Below, in pieces: positions 29,901 to 38,508 of a stretch of 64,000 nt of DNA (position 1 is its first letter; every line of letters starts with the position of its first letter). Made by a program: the position numbers and the translations under genes. Source of the DNA: Hyunsoonleella aestuarii (GTDB lineage Bacteria > Bacteroidota > Bacteroidia > Flavobacteriales > Flavobacteriaceae); assembly GCF_006148925.1 (NCBI RefSeq), contig NZ_VAWB01000001.1:1020001-1084000 (forward strand). The letters run 5' to 3'. Below the pieces are notes generated by a model. That model saw only the letters and a program-made list of their open reading frames with translations, was not told the origin of the DNA and ran no database searches.

Positions 29901-30189
29901 TATCTTCAAACTTTAGGTTCCCTTTATTTAAAAATAATCTATTCTTAACCTGATTACCTGAAAGATAAATATCTGAAAGACCATCGTTATTTATATCTCC
30001 AACAGCTACACCACCCCCATTATAGAAATACAAATAATCCAAAATATTTAAATCATCTGTTTCTGTTAATGCATTTGTAAAGTCGACACCTGTATTTTGA
30101 GGAGATGTATTTCTAAAAATAACTTCATCTTTACCTCCACAACTAAATAAAATTAAAAATGATACTATTGAAATATAGAATTTACTCAT
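26941..30189 (-). CDS. FG-GAP/VCBS repeat lipoprotein with ASPIC/UnbV domain, copy 3
   Basis: 1082 residues. Lipoprotein leader MSKFYISIVSFLILFSC with Cys17. It has two blocks of FG-GAP/VCBS beta-propeller repeats bearing calcium loops of the type DINNDGLSD, DLDNDGDLD and DFDKDGDLD. Between them, about residues 510-600, lies an ASPIC/UnbV domain (TVRGFQASSEP, then HFGLGNQQIVDSLKIVWP). The C-terminal block has GNWGNNTKFKAS and ends YSARHLNIINNKGKKYLLV. These proteins are thought to bind ligands at the surface; the exact role is unknown. It overlaps the gene upstream by 8 bp and is a paralogue of the next two entries. Confidence 0.88.
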   Translation of the reverse strand: MSKFYISIVSFLILFSCGGKDEVIFRNTSPQNTGVDFTNALTETDDLNILDYLYFYNGGGVAVGDINNDGLSDIYLSGNQVKNRLFLNKGNLKFEDITEKANVFGNSTWNTGAVMGDVNGDGFLDIYVCAVVGINGFIGYNELFINNGDNTFTESAAKYGLDFDTFSSSAAFLDFDLDGDLDIYLLNHAIHTQESFGRSNLRYKRNYQTGDKLLRNDGNKFIDVSEEAGIYGGINGYGLGVSIADFNQDGFPDIFVGNDFHEDDYYYLNNGNGAFTESGRNYFGHTSRFSMGNDVADINHDGWPDLISLDMLAEDETVLKSSEGDDNIQIQKLRIQQYGYNYQFTRNMLFINQQDTPYLETALLSGISSTDWSWSALFADYNQDGEQDLFVSNGIPKRPNDLDFIKFASSDKIQVKISKTKLVDQEALDLMPSGKVHNYIFKGTESFSFEDKSGSWITDDKTVSGATALGDLDNDGDLDLVINNLNSPVSIYENTINEKANFLKIKLKYKKPNSLGIGAKIFLYSNGVMQYKELYTVRGFQASSEPVIHFGLGNQQIVDSLKIVWPNKTFQTSSNVEVNQTIEINLGNTSVFNYEVLKGNDKQLFNKVENNLGIDFTHKEDNYVDSNRQKLIPYQVSDRGPATSVGDLDNDGLDDIFFGSSKHMQSKVYLNSNEEFSEAEIDILKNESVKEDVVSLIADFNNDKRNDIVIGTGGADFYNKMKPLLDSYYVYKDSSFTSQALPNYFENASVTITNDFDKDGDLDIFVGSNVVSNDFGSIPSSYILNNDNGEFSLAENKSLEKAGMITDAIWDDYNNDGYTDLIVLGEWMAPKFFKNDKGKLKEEKVYNEELNGLWQSIEAFDIDNDGDKDYLLGNWGNNTKFKASNEAPMIMYFSDFDGNGSTETIVCTEKEGKYYPLLNFDDLSTQIVSLRKKFSSYKDFAGKPIELVFDKQALEKAIELEVHELRSGYLRNDGNGFSFVPFKEELQVSPITCFLNFDFDQDGKNEVLAAGNYFGVTPFHGRFDSFPGAIIKSKEEIVLGNKLGLQLSNYSARHLNIINNKGKKYLLVTINNDRVQVYELSN

Positions 30190-33100
30190 TTAATAAAAAT
30201 ATTTTAGGTTTTTCGTTATTTATAGCTGCAATAATATATGCTCTTCCATCATTGTCTTTGAATTGCAACAAGTGTTTAACTTCGCCTTTAATGAAAAAAC
30301 CGCTTTCTTTATAGTCTTGCCATTCAAATTCTAAGTCACCATTGTTCAATAATATACTTCCAAAATTTGAATCCAATCGAGAAAACTGTGGTTTAAACTC
30401 AAAGTTGTTCCCTGCCATTACAAGATCAATATTTCCGTCATTATTTACATCTTCACACAGAATACCACAAACACATGAAAACTGTACTTCCTTTGGAAGG
30501 GCTTTTATATTAAAAACACCATTACCATTATTTATAGCAATTATAGTTTCTCCAATATTTAATGTTTTTACAATTGAGTTCTCAATTACATCTTGAGCAA
30601 ATAATTGGTCTATAGATTTTGAAGCATATTCTGAAGCCTTTAAATTTTGTTTTTTAAGTTTCACCATCTGACCAGTCAATTCCTTTTTCATTAAAATTGG
30701 ATAGTCTTTATTATCAACAAACTGAGTAGTTATTTGTTCTATAGTACCATTATCATCAAAATCATTAATCCATAATTTCATTGGGCTATCCTTAGAGGCT
30801 TTATAAAAGGTGTTCGTGCCTTGATTACCAATTATTAAATCTAAGTCTCCATCCTTATCCAAATCGGAAACTTCGATAGCGCTCCACATACCTGATAAAT
30901 CATCTAAACTAGACTGGAATTTAACGAGCTGTTTCCCGTTATTTAAAAATATTTTTGGCGTGTCCCATTCTGAAATGGTAATTAAATCTTTCTTACCATC
31001 AGTATTTATATCTGCCCACACAGCCCCTGTAATCATTCCAGCGTCCTTTAAATCGTATGCATATCTCTGTGTACCGTCAACAAATGAGCCATCCCCTTCA
31101 TTAATAAGTAGCAAATGATCTGGATTGAGCCCGTAAGTTCCTACAACACTCCTAGAGCCGATAAAAACATCTATATCGCCGTCATTATCATAATCATTTG
31201 TGCTAATAACAGAAATATTATTTCTAGTGTTTGGAATTTTGACTTCTGATCTTTTAAAGTTTCCAAGTCCATCATTTAAATAAAGTCTGGCAACATTATT
31301 TTTATCTTGACCTACTTCATTGCTTCCTGAGCCCACCATTAAATCTAAATCACTATCGCCGTCTACATCAAAAAATGACGCAGCAGTATCTTCATAAATA
31401 TCATCTTTCGAAAAAGATTTTTGAGTAGATAACCTAACTTTACCGTCGCCGATATTTAAGTACAAAGCCCCAGACTGAGATGATCCTCCTCCAATATAAA
31501 CATCTTCATTCCCGTCGTTATTAATATCACCTATAGCCATTGCAGGTCCTTCTTGAGATAACATTTTAGAAATTAAACCTTCATAATCGAAGTCAGAATA
31601 ATTATTCTCAGAATGGGTTATTAAATCATCATTTTGTAATTCTTTTAAAAATGCATCTTGACTACCAGGTGTAATTGGTCTGTAAACTTCTTTTGCACTT
31701 GATTGCTCAACTGTAATTTGTTGATTAGCCTTTACGTTTAAAAGCTTCTGGGTTTTATTATCCGGCCAAATTATGCGCAGGGAGTCAATAGTATTAACAT
31801 CTCCAAGTCCAATATTCATAATATAATCCATGGATGATTGAAACCCTCTTGAAGGCATTAGTTCTTGCACAATAATATTGTTTTGTGAGTGCAATTCCAA
31901 TTTGCTACCAATTGCAAAATTGTTAGGAGTATTACCATTAAGCTTTATCTTAATATAATTATTTGAGGTTAAAGATTCAGTGTTGTTTTCATAAATGAAC
32001 GATTTCATGTTAACATTATTTACTACTAAATCTAAATCGCCGTCATTATCTAAATCACCATACGCCACTCCATTCGATAAAGTTGGTGTTTCGAAACCCC
32101 ACTCTTTATTTGCGTTATTAAAGGTAAGGTTTCCATTGTTTTTAAAAGCATAATTTGGTTGAGGCTTAATAGGCATTTTATTGATAACGGAATCTATTTC
32201 TTCTTTTTGCCCTGTTAATACCATATTGTGTAATATGTCATTGGCAAAAAAATCCATGAAGTCCAAATCAGTGAGATCATGATTAATACCATTGGTGACA
32301 AAAATATCTTTAAACCCGTCATTATCCATATCAAAAATCAATCCTGCCCAGCTCCAATCTGTGGCAGAAACACCACTAAAGTGTGCTATTTCAGAAAAAG
32401 ATTTATTGCCATTATTTAACTGTAATGAATTTTGAATGTATTGTTGATAGAAATCCTTCCCTTGCTTTAATTTGAAGATATTATATCCTTCAAACTCCAT
32501 TACTGTTTTAATTCTTTTATCACTTTCTGGAAGCATGTCAGTTACAAAAACATCAATATTACCATCATTATTTACATCAGCCATATCCACACCCATTGCC
32601 GAAATATTTATATGAGATGCCCAATTTTTAATGTCTTCTGTAAAGGTGCCATCATGATTATTTATGTAGAGATAATCCCGCTCATAAAAATCATTGGTCA
32701 CATAAATATCTGGATATAAATCTCCATTAACATCACTTACCAAAACACCTAACCCAAAACCTATTAAACTTCCATAAATTCCAGCTTCTTCACTTACATC
32801 TGTAAAATAGCCGTTATCATTTCGCAGTAACATATCTCCCATGCCACGAAAGATTTCAGGAACATTTTCCCAATTTTCTGCTCTTTTATCTCTTTGCTCT
32901 GCATATCCTAATGTATTTACAGGAATGTTACTATTGTTTAAAATATATGCATCTAAATCGCCGTCTTTATCATAATCAAAAAATGAGGCGTGTATAGTAA
33001 AACCAGACTTCGCAAGATTGTATTCTTTGGCTTTTTCTGTAAAAGTTAAATCTCCATTATTGATAAACAACTCGTTATCATGATTATCTGCTTCCATATT

Positions 33101-33544
33101 GCCAGCATTACAGACATAAATATCTAAAAACCCATCTCCATTTATGTCGACCATAACAACCCCTGTAGTCCATGGCTTTTTTCCAAGAACCCCAGCTTTA
33201 TGTGAAATATCTTCAAACCTAAAATCACCTTTGTTTAAATAGAGTTTATTTTCTCCCATGTTCGCAGTAAGGTATACGTCTGGGAGTCCATCGTTATTTA
33301 TATCTCCAATAGACACGCCGCCTCCATTATAGAAATTTCTATACTTAAAGATATTCATGTCTTTTTGGTTAATTACCTCATTAGTGAAGTCTATACCAGT
33401 GTCTTCCGGATTTGTAAGTGAAAACAAGGGCTTATTTATAACTTCAGGCCGTTGTTCTTCCTTCTTATCAGAATTGCAAGAATTGAGCATTAACGCAAGA
33501 GCTATTGCCAACAAAATGCTTGTAAATTTTAAATGTAATCTCAT
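30182..33544 (-). CDS. FG-GAP/VCBS repeat lipoprotein with ASPIC/UnbV domain, copy 2
   Basis: 1120 residues, the longest of the three. Leader ends ALMLNSC (Cys23). Same architecture as its neighbours: start motif NFYNGGGVSIGDINNDG, repeats with calcium loops (DINGDGFLD, DYDKDGDLD, DVDGDSDLD), central ASPIC segment MPSRGFQSSMD and IDSLRIIWPDN, and a C-terminal GNQGTNTFYKAS. Where the other two copies have one tryptophan-containing GNWG, this copy has GNQG, and it also has an extra cysteine cluster (FSCVCGILCED) near residue 1030. Its start overlaps the stop of copy 1 by 4 bp. Confidence 0.88.
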   Translation of the reverse strand: MRLHLKFTSILLAIALALMLNSCNSDKKEEQRPEVINKPLFSLTNPEDTGIDFTNEVINQKDMNIFKYRNFYNGGGVSIGDINNDGLPDVYLTANMGENKLYLNKGDFRFEDISHKAGVLGKKPWTTGVVMVDINGDGFLDIYVCNAGNMEADNHDNELFINNGDLTFTEKAKEYNLAKSGFTIHASFFDYDKDGDLDAYILNNSNIPVNTLGYAEQRDKRAENWENVPEIFRGMGDMLLRNDNGYFTDVSEEAGIYGSLIGFGLGVLVSDVNGDLYPDIYVTNDFYERDYLYINNHDGTFTEDIKNWASHINISAMGVDMADVNNDGNIDVFVTDMLPESDKRIKTVMEFEGYNIFKLKQGKDFYQQYIQNSLQLNNGNKSFSEIAHFSGVSATDWSWAGLIFDMDNDGFKDIFVTNGINHDLTDLDFMDFFANDILHNMVLTGQKEEIDSVINKMPIKPQPNYAFKNNGNLTFNNANKEWGFETPTLSNGVAYGDLDNDGDLDLVVNNVNMKSFIYENNTESLTSNNYIKIKLNGNTPNNFAIGSKLELHSQNNIIVQELMPSRGFQSSMDYIMNIGLGDVNTIDSLRIIWPDNKTQKLLNVKANQQITVEQSSAKEVYRPITPGSQDAFLKELQNDDLITHSENNYSDFDYEGLISKMLSQEGPAMAIGDINNDGNEDVYIGGGSSQSGALYLNIGDGKVRLSTQKSFSKDDIYEDTAASFFDVDGDSDLDLMVGSGSNEVGQDKNNVARLYLNDGLGNFKRSEVKIPNTRNNISVISTNDYDNDGDIDVFIGSRSVVGTYGLNPDHLLLINEGDGSFVDGTQRYAYDLKDAGMITGAVWADINTDGKKDLITISEWDTPKIFLNNGKQLVKFQSSLDDLSGMWSAIEVSDLDKDGDLDLIIGNQGTNTFYKASKDSPMKLWINDFDDNGTIEQITTQFVDNKDYPILMKKELTGQMVKLKKQNLKASEYASKSIDQLFAQDVIENSIVKTLNIGETIIAINNGNGVFNIKALPKEVQFSCVCGILCEDVNNDGNIDLVMAGNNFEFKPQFSRLDSNFGSILLNNGDLEFEWQDYKESGFFIKGEVKHLLQFKDNDGRAYIIAAINNEKPKIFLLNE

Positions 33545-36500
33545 TTATTTTTCTTTAAAAAAACAGGTGTACCATTATTAATAGCGATGATATAGTATGT
33601 TTCATCATCAAAATTAATTTTCTGAATGTCTCTTGCTGAACCAGATACATCGAAGTCTTGATTTTTAAGGAGTGTAAAAAAACCTTCTTTATTGTTTAAC
33701 AAAATACTACCGTGTGAAGCGTCTAATTTACCTAATTGTGTACTAATATCATAAGTGTTTCCCGTTAAAAATATATCTAAAAAACCATCATCATTATAGT
33801 CATCTATATGCAAAGCGTTTATTGAAGAAATTTGGGTCATTAATGGCAACTTATGTTTCTTAAACGTGTTGTCACCAAGGTTTTCAAAATAACTACTAGA
33901 AAGATCGAACACTTGCTTTTTATTTGACTCATCAATTTTATTTTGAGGTAATAATTCAGAAAACGAAGCGTTTGCAAAATCTTTATAGCTTAAGAATTTT
34001 TTGTTAAGAAAAGGCAGTTGCTTTGCTAATTCATCTTTTGATGAAAATGGCGTTTCTTGTCCCTCATAATAATATGTTATTATTGGATCTGTATTCCCGT
34101 TATTATCAAAATCATTATTATAAAGTGTTATTGGCTCATTTTTGGATGCTTTTAACCTAGTATTAAGACCCCAGTTTCCAACTACTAAATCCATATCTCC
34201 ATCTTTATCAAAATCTGCAACTTTAATTGTATTCCACCAGCCATTAGTTTCAATAAGGTTACTTTCTTTATGTAACGCTAATTTTTCTCCATCATTTATA
34301 AATATAGAAATAGGCATCCAATGCCCGCAAACCAAAGCATCTACATAGGTATCATTATTAATATCAATCCACACAATATCTTCGACATTCCCAACACCCT
34401 GAAGGTCTTTTGCAAAAGTTTCACTTACATCGGTAAAAGACCCTTTTCCATTATTTTTAAAAACATATTGTTTTGGCGTATTTCCAAATTTCCATGGAAC
34501 TAGGTTTGATGATATTGAAACATCTAAATAACCATCATTATTAATGTCTACAGCTGTAACCTTTGAAGCATTAACCTCGACATTATTAAATTGAATGGTA
34601 TCCTTTTTAAATTCATTTCCATCATATAAATACAATCTTGGATTCAATGGTTTGCCATTTTTAAATTCGTTGCCGCCACTTACCACTAAAATATCTAGAA
34701 ACCCATCTAAATTTGCATCAAAAAAAATACTACTTACATCCTCATTTATCGCGTCTTTCAGAAAAAGATCTTCTTGATAAGAGATAAATTGCCCATTTTC
34801 GTTTTGAATAAACAATTGACTACTTTGTGCCTTTGCTCCACAAATAAATAGATCATCAAGTCCATCTTCATTGATATCGGCTACAGACATTTTTGGTCCG
34901 TGGTTTGTACTTGCATAAGGAATTAATGGATCCCTATTAAACTCAATAGAAGTAGGATCCTTATGTGTAAACTCAAATAAAGGGCTAGAGTTAACTAATA
35001 AAGATTTACGCTTTAATTTTTGATAATACTCATAATAATTTTTTGAGGCATTTTTAAAATCTGCTTCGATTCTATAATTAGCTGGAATATCTTTAATTGT
35101 TTGAAAAGCACCATTAGACCAAATAACCTCTAGGGAATCAATTTTAGGGAATGCTCCTAAACCTATATTCATTAAAGGTTCCACTGACGACAAATATCCT
35201 TTAGTAGTATAATTCTCTTCGGTAATAATTTTATCTTTTAAATAAACTTTTACTTTTGATCCGATTCCAAATATATTTTTTTCAGGCCCCTTAAACTTAA
35301 TCTTTAAGAACCTGTTATCTGGGTTATACTTTTCTGAATTATTTTTTAAAATAAAAGCTGGCTCGTTAATATTATTAATTACCAAGTCCATGTCTCCATC
35401 ATTGTCAAGGTCTGCATAAACGCCACCATTACTAAAAGAAACATTATCATTTGTCCAATCTCCTGTCTTGTCTAAAAACGTATTATCCCCTTTATTCTTA
35501 AAAATATAATTCTTTACTTTTTTAGGTGGAATTTCATTAGATAAAGCCAAATTCTTGTCAGATATACTTTTACCCAATTGTTTTTGAATATTCTCATTCG
35601 AAATGAAATTAATAAAATCCATGTCATTAGTGGCTCCTAAAATACCGTTGGTAATGTACATGTCTTTATTGCCATCATTATCAAAATCGCAAACTATTGG
35701 ACTCCATGACCATTCTGTAGCAGCAACCCCACCTAAGTGTGCTATTTCGCTAAAACTATTATTTCCATTGTTAATGTGTAAGGTGTTTTGCATGAATTGA
35801 GGTGAATAACCATTTTTCAAATAATACTCATACATTTGATAAGGGTACTCTAAGCCAGAAGTTTTATAAGTCTTTAAGTTTTCTGGCAGCATGTCAAGAG
35901 AAATAATATCCATGTTACCATCATTATTTATATCGCTAATTGCATTTCCCATTGAAAAATGAGAGGTATGCCCAAGCTGTAAATAATTATTGGAGATAAC
36001 ATCCTTGAATGTTTTATCTTTTTGATTGATATATAAATAGTCATTTTCAAAAAAATCATTACCAACATAAATATCGGGGTATCCATCATTATTAATATCT
36101 CCAGCAGACACTCCTAATCCATAACCTATTTTGCCTTGAAAAATTCCAGAATCAAAACTTACATCGCTAAACTTCCCGTCAACATTTTCATAAAATCTAT
36201 CTCCAGAAAGTGAATCTAATTTAGTTCTGTATTTACCTTTACCGTAGTTAGAATTTGGATGCGTGGAATGGTTTAACAAGAACATATCTAAATCGGAATC
36301 CTGATCATAATCTAAGAAAATGGCCTGAGTAGCATAAGTCTTAATGTTAAGACCATACTCGCTTGCACTCTCTTTAAAAACTGGCACTCCTTCTTTTAGC
36401 CCTTGATTTACATATAATAAGTTATGCCCATCTATACCAGGATAATTGCCTAATTTACTAATATAAATATCTAATAGACCGTCGTTGTTAATATCAATAA

Positions 36501-36846
36501 CCGTTGAGCCAGTTGTCCAATTCGAGCTATTATCAATATTTGCGGACAATGTAATATCCTCAAATTCAAAATTTCCTTTATTTAGGTATAACTTATCGGC
36601 CGCTTGGTTGGCGACAAAGTACAAATCGCAAAAACCATCATTATTAAAATCGGCAGCAGATACACCTGCTCCATTATAAAAATAAAGGTAGTTTAATATG
36701 TTAAAATCCTGCTTATTAAAAATTGTATTTTGAAAATCTATATGAGATGACTCAGTACTAATAGCGGTAAATAAAACATCTCTATCTTTCTTACAGGAGA
36801 ACCATATTATTACTGATAAGACCAGATAATATTTAATTTTTTGCAT
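33541..36846 (-). CDS. FG-GAP/VCBS repeat lipoprotein with ASPIC/UnbV domain, copy 1
   Basis: 1101 residues; leader ends IIWFSC (Cys18). N-terminal propeller block with YFYNGAGVSAADFNNDG and many DxDxDG-type loops; central ASPIC segment TTKGYLSSVEP and IDSLEVIWSNG; C-terminal propeller with GNWGLNTRLKAS. First of the three tandem paralogues. It is preceded by a stem-loop and by its own -7 box only 4 bp before the ATG, so it may begin a separate transcript from susCD. Confidence 0.88.
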   Translation of the reverse strand: MQKIKYYLVLSVIIWFSCKKDRDVLFTAISTESSHIDFQNTIFNKQDFNILNYLYFYNGAGVSAADFNNDGFCDLYFVANQAADKLYLNKGNFEFEDITLSANIDNSSNWTTGSTVIDINNDGLLDIYISKLGNYPGIDGHNLLYVNQGLKEGVPVFKESASEYGLNIKTYATQAIFLDYDQDSDLDMFLLNHSTHPNSNYGKGKYRTKLDSLSGDRFYENVDGKFSDVSFDSGIFQGKIGYGLGVSAGDINNDGYPDIYVGNDFFENDYLYINQKDKTFKDVISNNYLQLGHTSHFSMGNAISDINNDGNMDIISLDMLPENLKTYKTSGLEYPYQMYEYYLKNGYSPQFMQNTLHINNGNNSFSEIAHLGGVAATEWSWSPIVCDFDNDGNKDMYITNGILGATNDMDFINFISNENIQKQLGKSISDKNLALSNEIPPKKVKNYIFKNKGDNTFLDKTGDWTNDNVSFSNGGVYADLDNDGDMDLVINNINEPAFILKNNSEKYNPDNRFLKIKFKGPEKNIFGIGSKVKVYLKDKIITEENYTTKGYLSSVEPLMNIGLGAFPKIDSLEVIWSNGAFQTIKDIPANYRIEADFKNASKNYYEYYQKLKRKSLLVNSSPLFEFTHKDPTSIEFNRDPLIPYASTNHGPKMSVADINEDGLDDLFICGAKAQSSQLFIQNENGQFISYQEDLFLKDAINEDVSSIFFDANLDGFLDILVVSGGNEFKNGKPLNPRLYLYDGNEFKKDTIQFNNVEVNASKVTAVDINNDGYLDVSISSNLVPWKFGNTPKQYVFKNNGKGSFTDVSETFAKDLQGVGNVEDIVWIDINNDTYVDALVCGHWMPISIFINDGEKLALHKESNLIETNGWWNTIKVADFDKDGDMDLVVGNWGLNTRLKASKNEPITLYNNDFDNNGNTDPIITYYYEGQETPFSSKDELAKQLPFLNKKFLSYKDFANASFSELLPQNKIDESNKKQVFDLSSSYFENLGDNTFKKHKLPLMTQISSINALHIDDYNDDGFLDIFLTGNTYDISTQLGKLDASHGSILLNNKEGFFTLLKNQDFDVSGSARDIQKINFDDETYYIIAINNGTPVFLKKNK

Positions 36847-36850
36847 GGAT

Positions 36851-36858
36851 CAAATATA
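36851..36858 (-). promoter_or_regulatory. Promoter for the FG-GAP block: -7 box TATATTTG
   Basis: CAAATATA on plus is an exact reverse TAnnTTTG, 4 bp before the ATG at 36846. A TTTG (-33-like; CAAA on plus at 36881-36884) lies 22 bp upstream, near the upper end of accepted spacing. Confidence 0.5.
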
Positions 36859-36880
36859 ACCAAGTTTGATACTAAATAAA

Positions 36881-36906
36881 CAAAGAGGGCTATAAAACCC
36901 TCTTTG
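36881..36906 (-). terminator. Stem-loop between susD and the FG-GAP genes
   Basis: 9-bp perfect stem (36881-36889 with 36898-36906) around an 8-nt loop, 33 bp after the susD stop. On the minus strand it is followed by TTTATTTAG, a weak T tract, so it may terminate only part of the transcripts or stabilise the susCD mRNA 3' end. Confidence 0.6.
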
Positions 36907-36938
36907 AATAAACTCTATAAAATTTTTATACTATATTA

Positions 36939-38495
36939 TTAGTACCCTGGGTTTTGAACTAAGTTAGGGTTAGATAATAAAGCATTTGCAGGAATTGGAT
37001 ATAAATTTTTAGTTACATCTCCTACAGCGCTAGGATCCATAAACTCATATTCCTCAACAAATTTACCGAAACGGATTAAGTCAGTACGTCTAACCATTTC
37101 AATATATAATTCTCTACCACGTTCTGCTAATAAATCGCTTTCAGAAACACTACCAAGTGGTTGAGCGCCTCTTAGGGTTCTTAACTCATTCACCAAAGAG
37201 GTAGGATCGTCTCCAGTACGCATTAAAGCCTCAGCTTTCATTAAGAGAGCGTCCGCATATCTAAACAGAATAACACCTCCATAAAAAGCACCATTCGATG
37301 GATGATATTTTAATACACGTATACCAGTAACATCACTATTACCTACTAGTCCTGGAAGGTCTTTTGTAAATACTAGTGGTTTATTAGCTCTTGCCTGAAT
37401 TGGTGAACCAGAAGCGTTATATTGTTGCCCAATACCAAAACCATAGAAGAAACCTTGATTTGTCGCATCAGCGTTAGACGCATCTGGAACCCATCCTCTA
37501 CGTTCTTCTTGATTATCACCTACATAGTTTGAGTTTGGATTTCCTTCAAAAGAATCATAAAAAGCTCCTAAAGTAGTAAATCCATTCCATCCACCACCAC
37601 TGTTGTCTGTAGACGGCATATTATAATGTAATCCTCCCCACATTCTATTTCCTGTTCCAGCAGTAGTATACCATACACGCTCATTATTTGCTGTTCCATC
37701 AAACAGATCGAAATAACCAGACTGCAAAGCAAATCCATCGGCTGCAATAGCATCAACTGCAGAAATAACGTCAGCCATATCCGAGCTATTAGGCGCTCCC
37801 TCACCTCTATAAATACCAGCGTTTAACATAACTCTAGCCTTTAAAAAGTTTGCGGCAGCTTTACTAGCCAAATTTGTTGTACCAGTAGGCCCAATAGTTG
37901 GTAAATCAGGCATTGCATCAGAGATATCTTGTAATATAAATGCTAATGCCTCAGTGTTAGATAAAACTCTTGGGTTAATTTCTGGACCTTCATCAACTTC
38001 TCTAAAAGGTACTTGACCATAAAGGTCTAAGATAACCCACATACTATATGCTCTTAAAAACTTTGCTTGAGCCAATACATCAGCAGGAGCATTACTTCTT
38101 GAATCAATAATTTGATTTGCTAAAAATATATCTGAATTAAAGGCGTTCCATACATTCAAAACATATTGGTGAGAAGCAGGCCATGTGTGCGTATGTAATA
38201 CTCTCCATATACCATTATCCCCCCAGTCTGTTCCTCTTGTTGGTATTAACAACTCATCAGAAGAAACTTCTTGTAAGGCATAATATCCATCCTGTGGTTC
38301 AATTTGACCACGAATTGCATTATAAAGATTATCCAATGAGCTCTGAGCATCAGCAACTCCTGTAAATCCATCTCCAGTGGATTCAGAAACAATCGAGTCA
38401 TCAACAATCAAATCTAGATCGGTACATGACAATACAAACATTGCTATAAATGCATATAACAATGTTACTTTCATTTTACTTGTTCTTTTTTTCAT
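36939..38495 (-). CDS. susD: SusD/RagB-family outer-membrane glycan-binding lipoprotein
   Basis: 518 residues. Lipoprotein leader ends AMFVLSC (Cys24); an alternative start at Met8 would also work. The typical SusD body follows: N-terminal helices with TPR-like repeats, NLASKAAANFLKARVMLNAG, and a C-terminal RYADALLMKAEALMRTGD, VNELRTLRGAQ and LYPIPANALLSNPNLVQNPGY. The last element is the family's classic end. It sits as a lid on SusC and captures sugars at the surface. It is 13 bp behind susC. The sugar is not shown by sequence, but the locus suggests sucrose/fructo- or alpha-gluco-oligosaccharides. Confidence 0.95.
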   Translation of the reverse strand: MKKRTSKMKVTLLYAFIAMFVLSCTDLDLIVDDSIVSESTGDGFTGVADAQSSLDNLYNAIRGQIEPQDGYYALQEVSSDELLIPTRGTDWGDNGIWRVLHTHTWPASHQYVLNVWNAFNSDIFLANQIIDSRSNAPADVLAQAKFLRAYSMWVILDLYGQVPFREVDEGPEINPRVLSNTEALAFILQDISDAMPDLPTIGPTGTTNLASKAAANFLKARVMLNAGIYRGEGAPNSSDMADVISAVDAIAADGFALQSGYFDLFDGTANNERVWYTTAGTGNRMWGGLHYNMPSTDNSGGGWNGFTTLGAFYDSFEGNPNSNYVGDNQEERRGWVPDASNADATNQGFFYGFGIGQQYNASGSPIQARANKPLVFTKDLPGLVGNSDVTGIRVLKYHPSNGAFYGGVILFRYADALLMKAEALMRTGDDPTSLVNELRTLRGAQPLGSVSESDLLAERGRELYIEMVRRTDLIRFGKFVEEYEFMDPSAVGDVTKNLYPIPANALLSNPNLVQNPGY

Positions 38496-38508
38496 TTTCT
38501 TTCTTTTT

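Noticed and set aside
26941-36846. Repeated short DNA motifs across the FG-GAP genes, at first sight a repeat array or CRISPR-like
   Set aside because: They are the codons of the DxDxDG calcium loops in coding sequence, not evenly spaced identical repeats.
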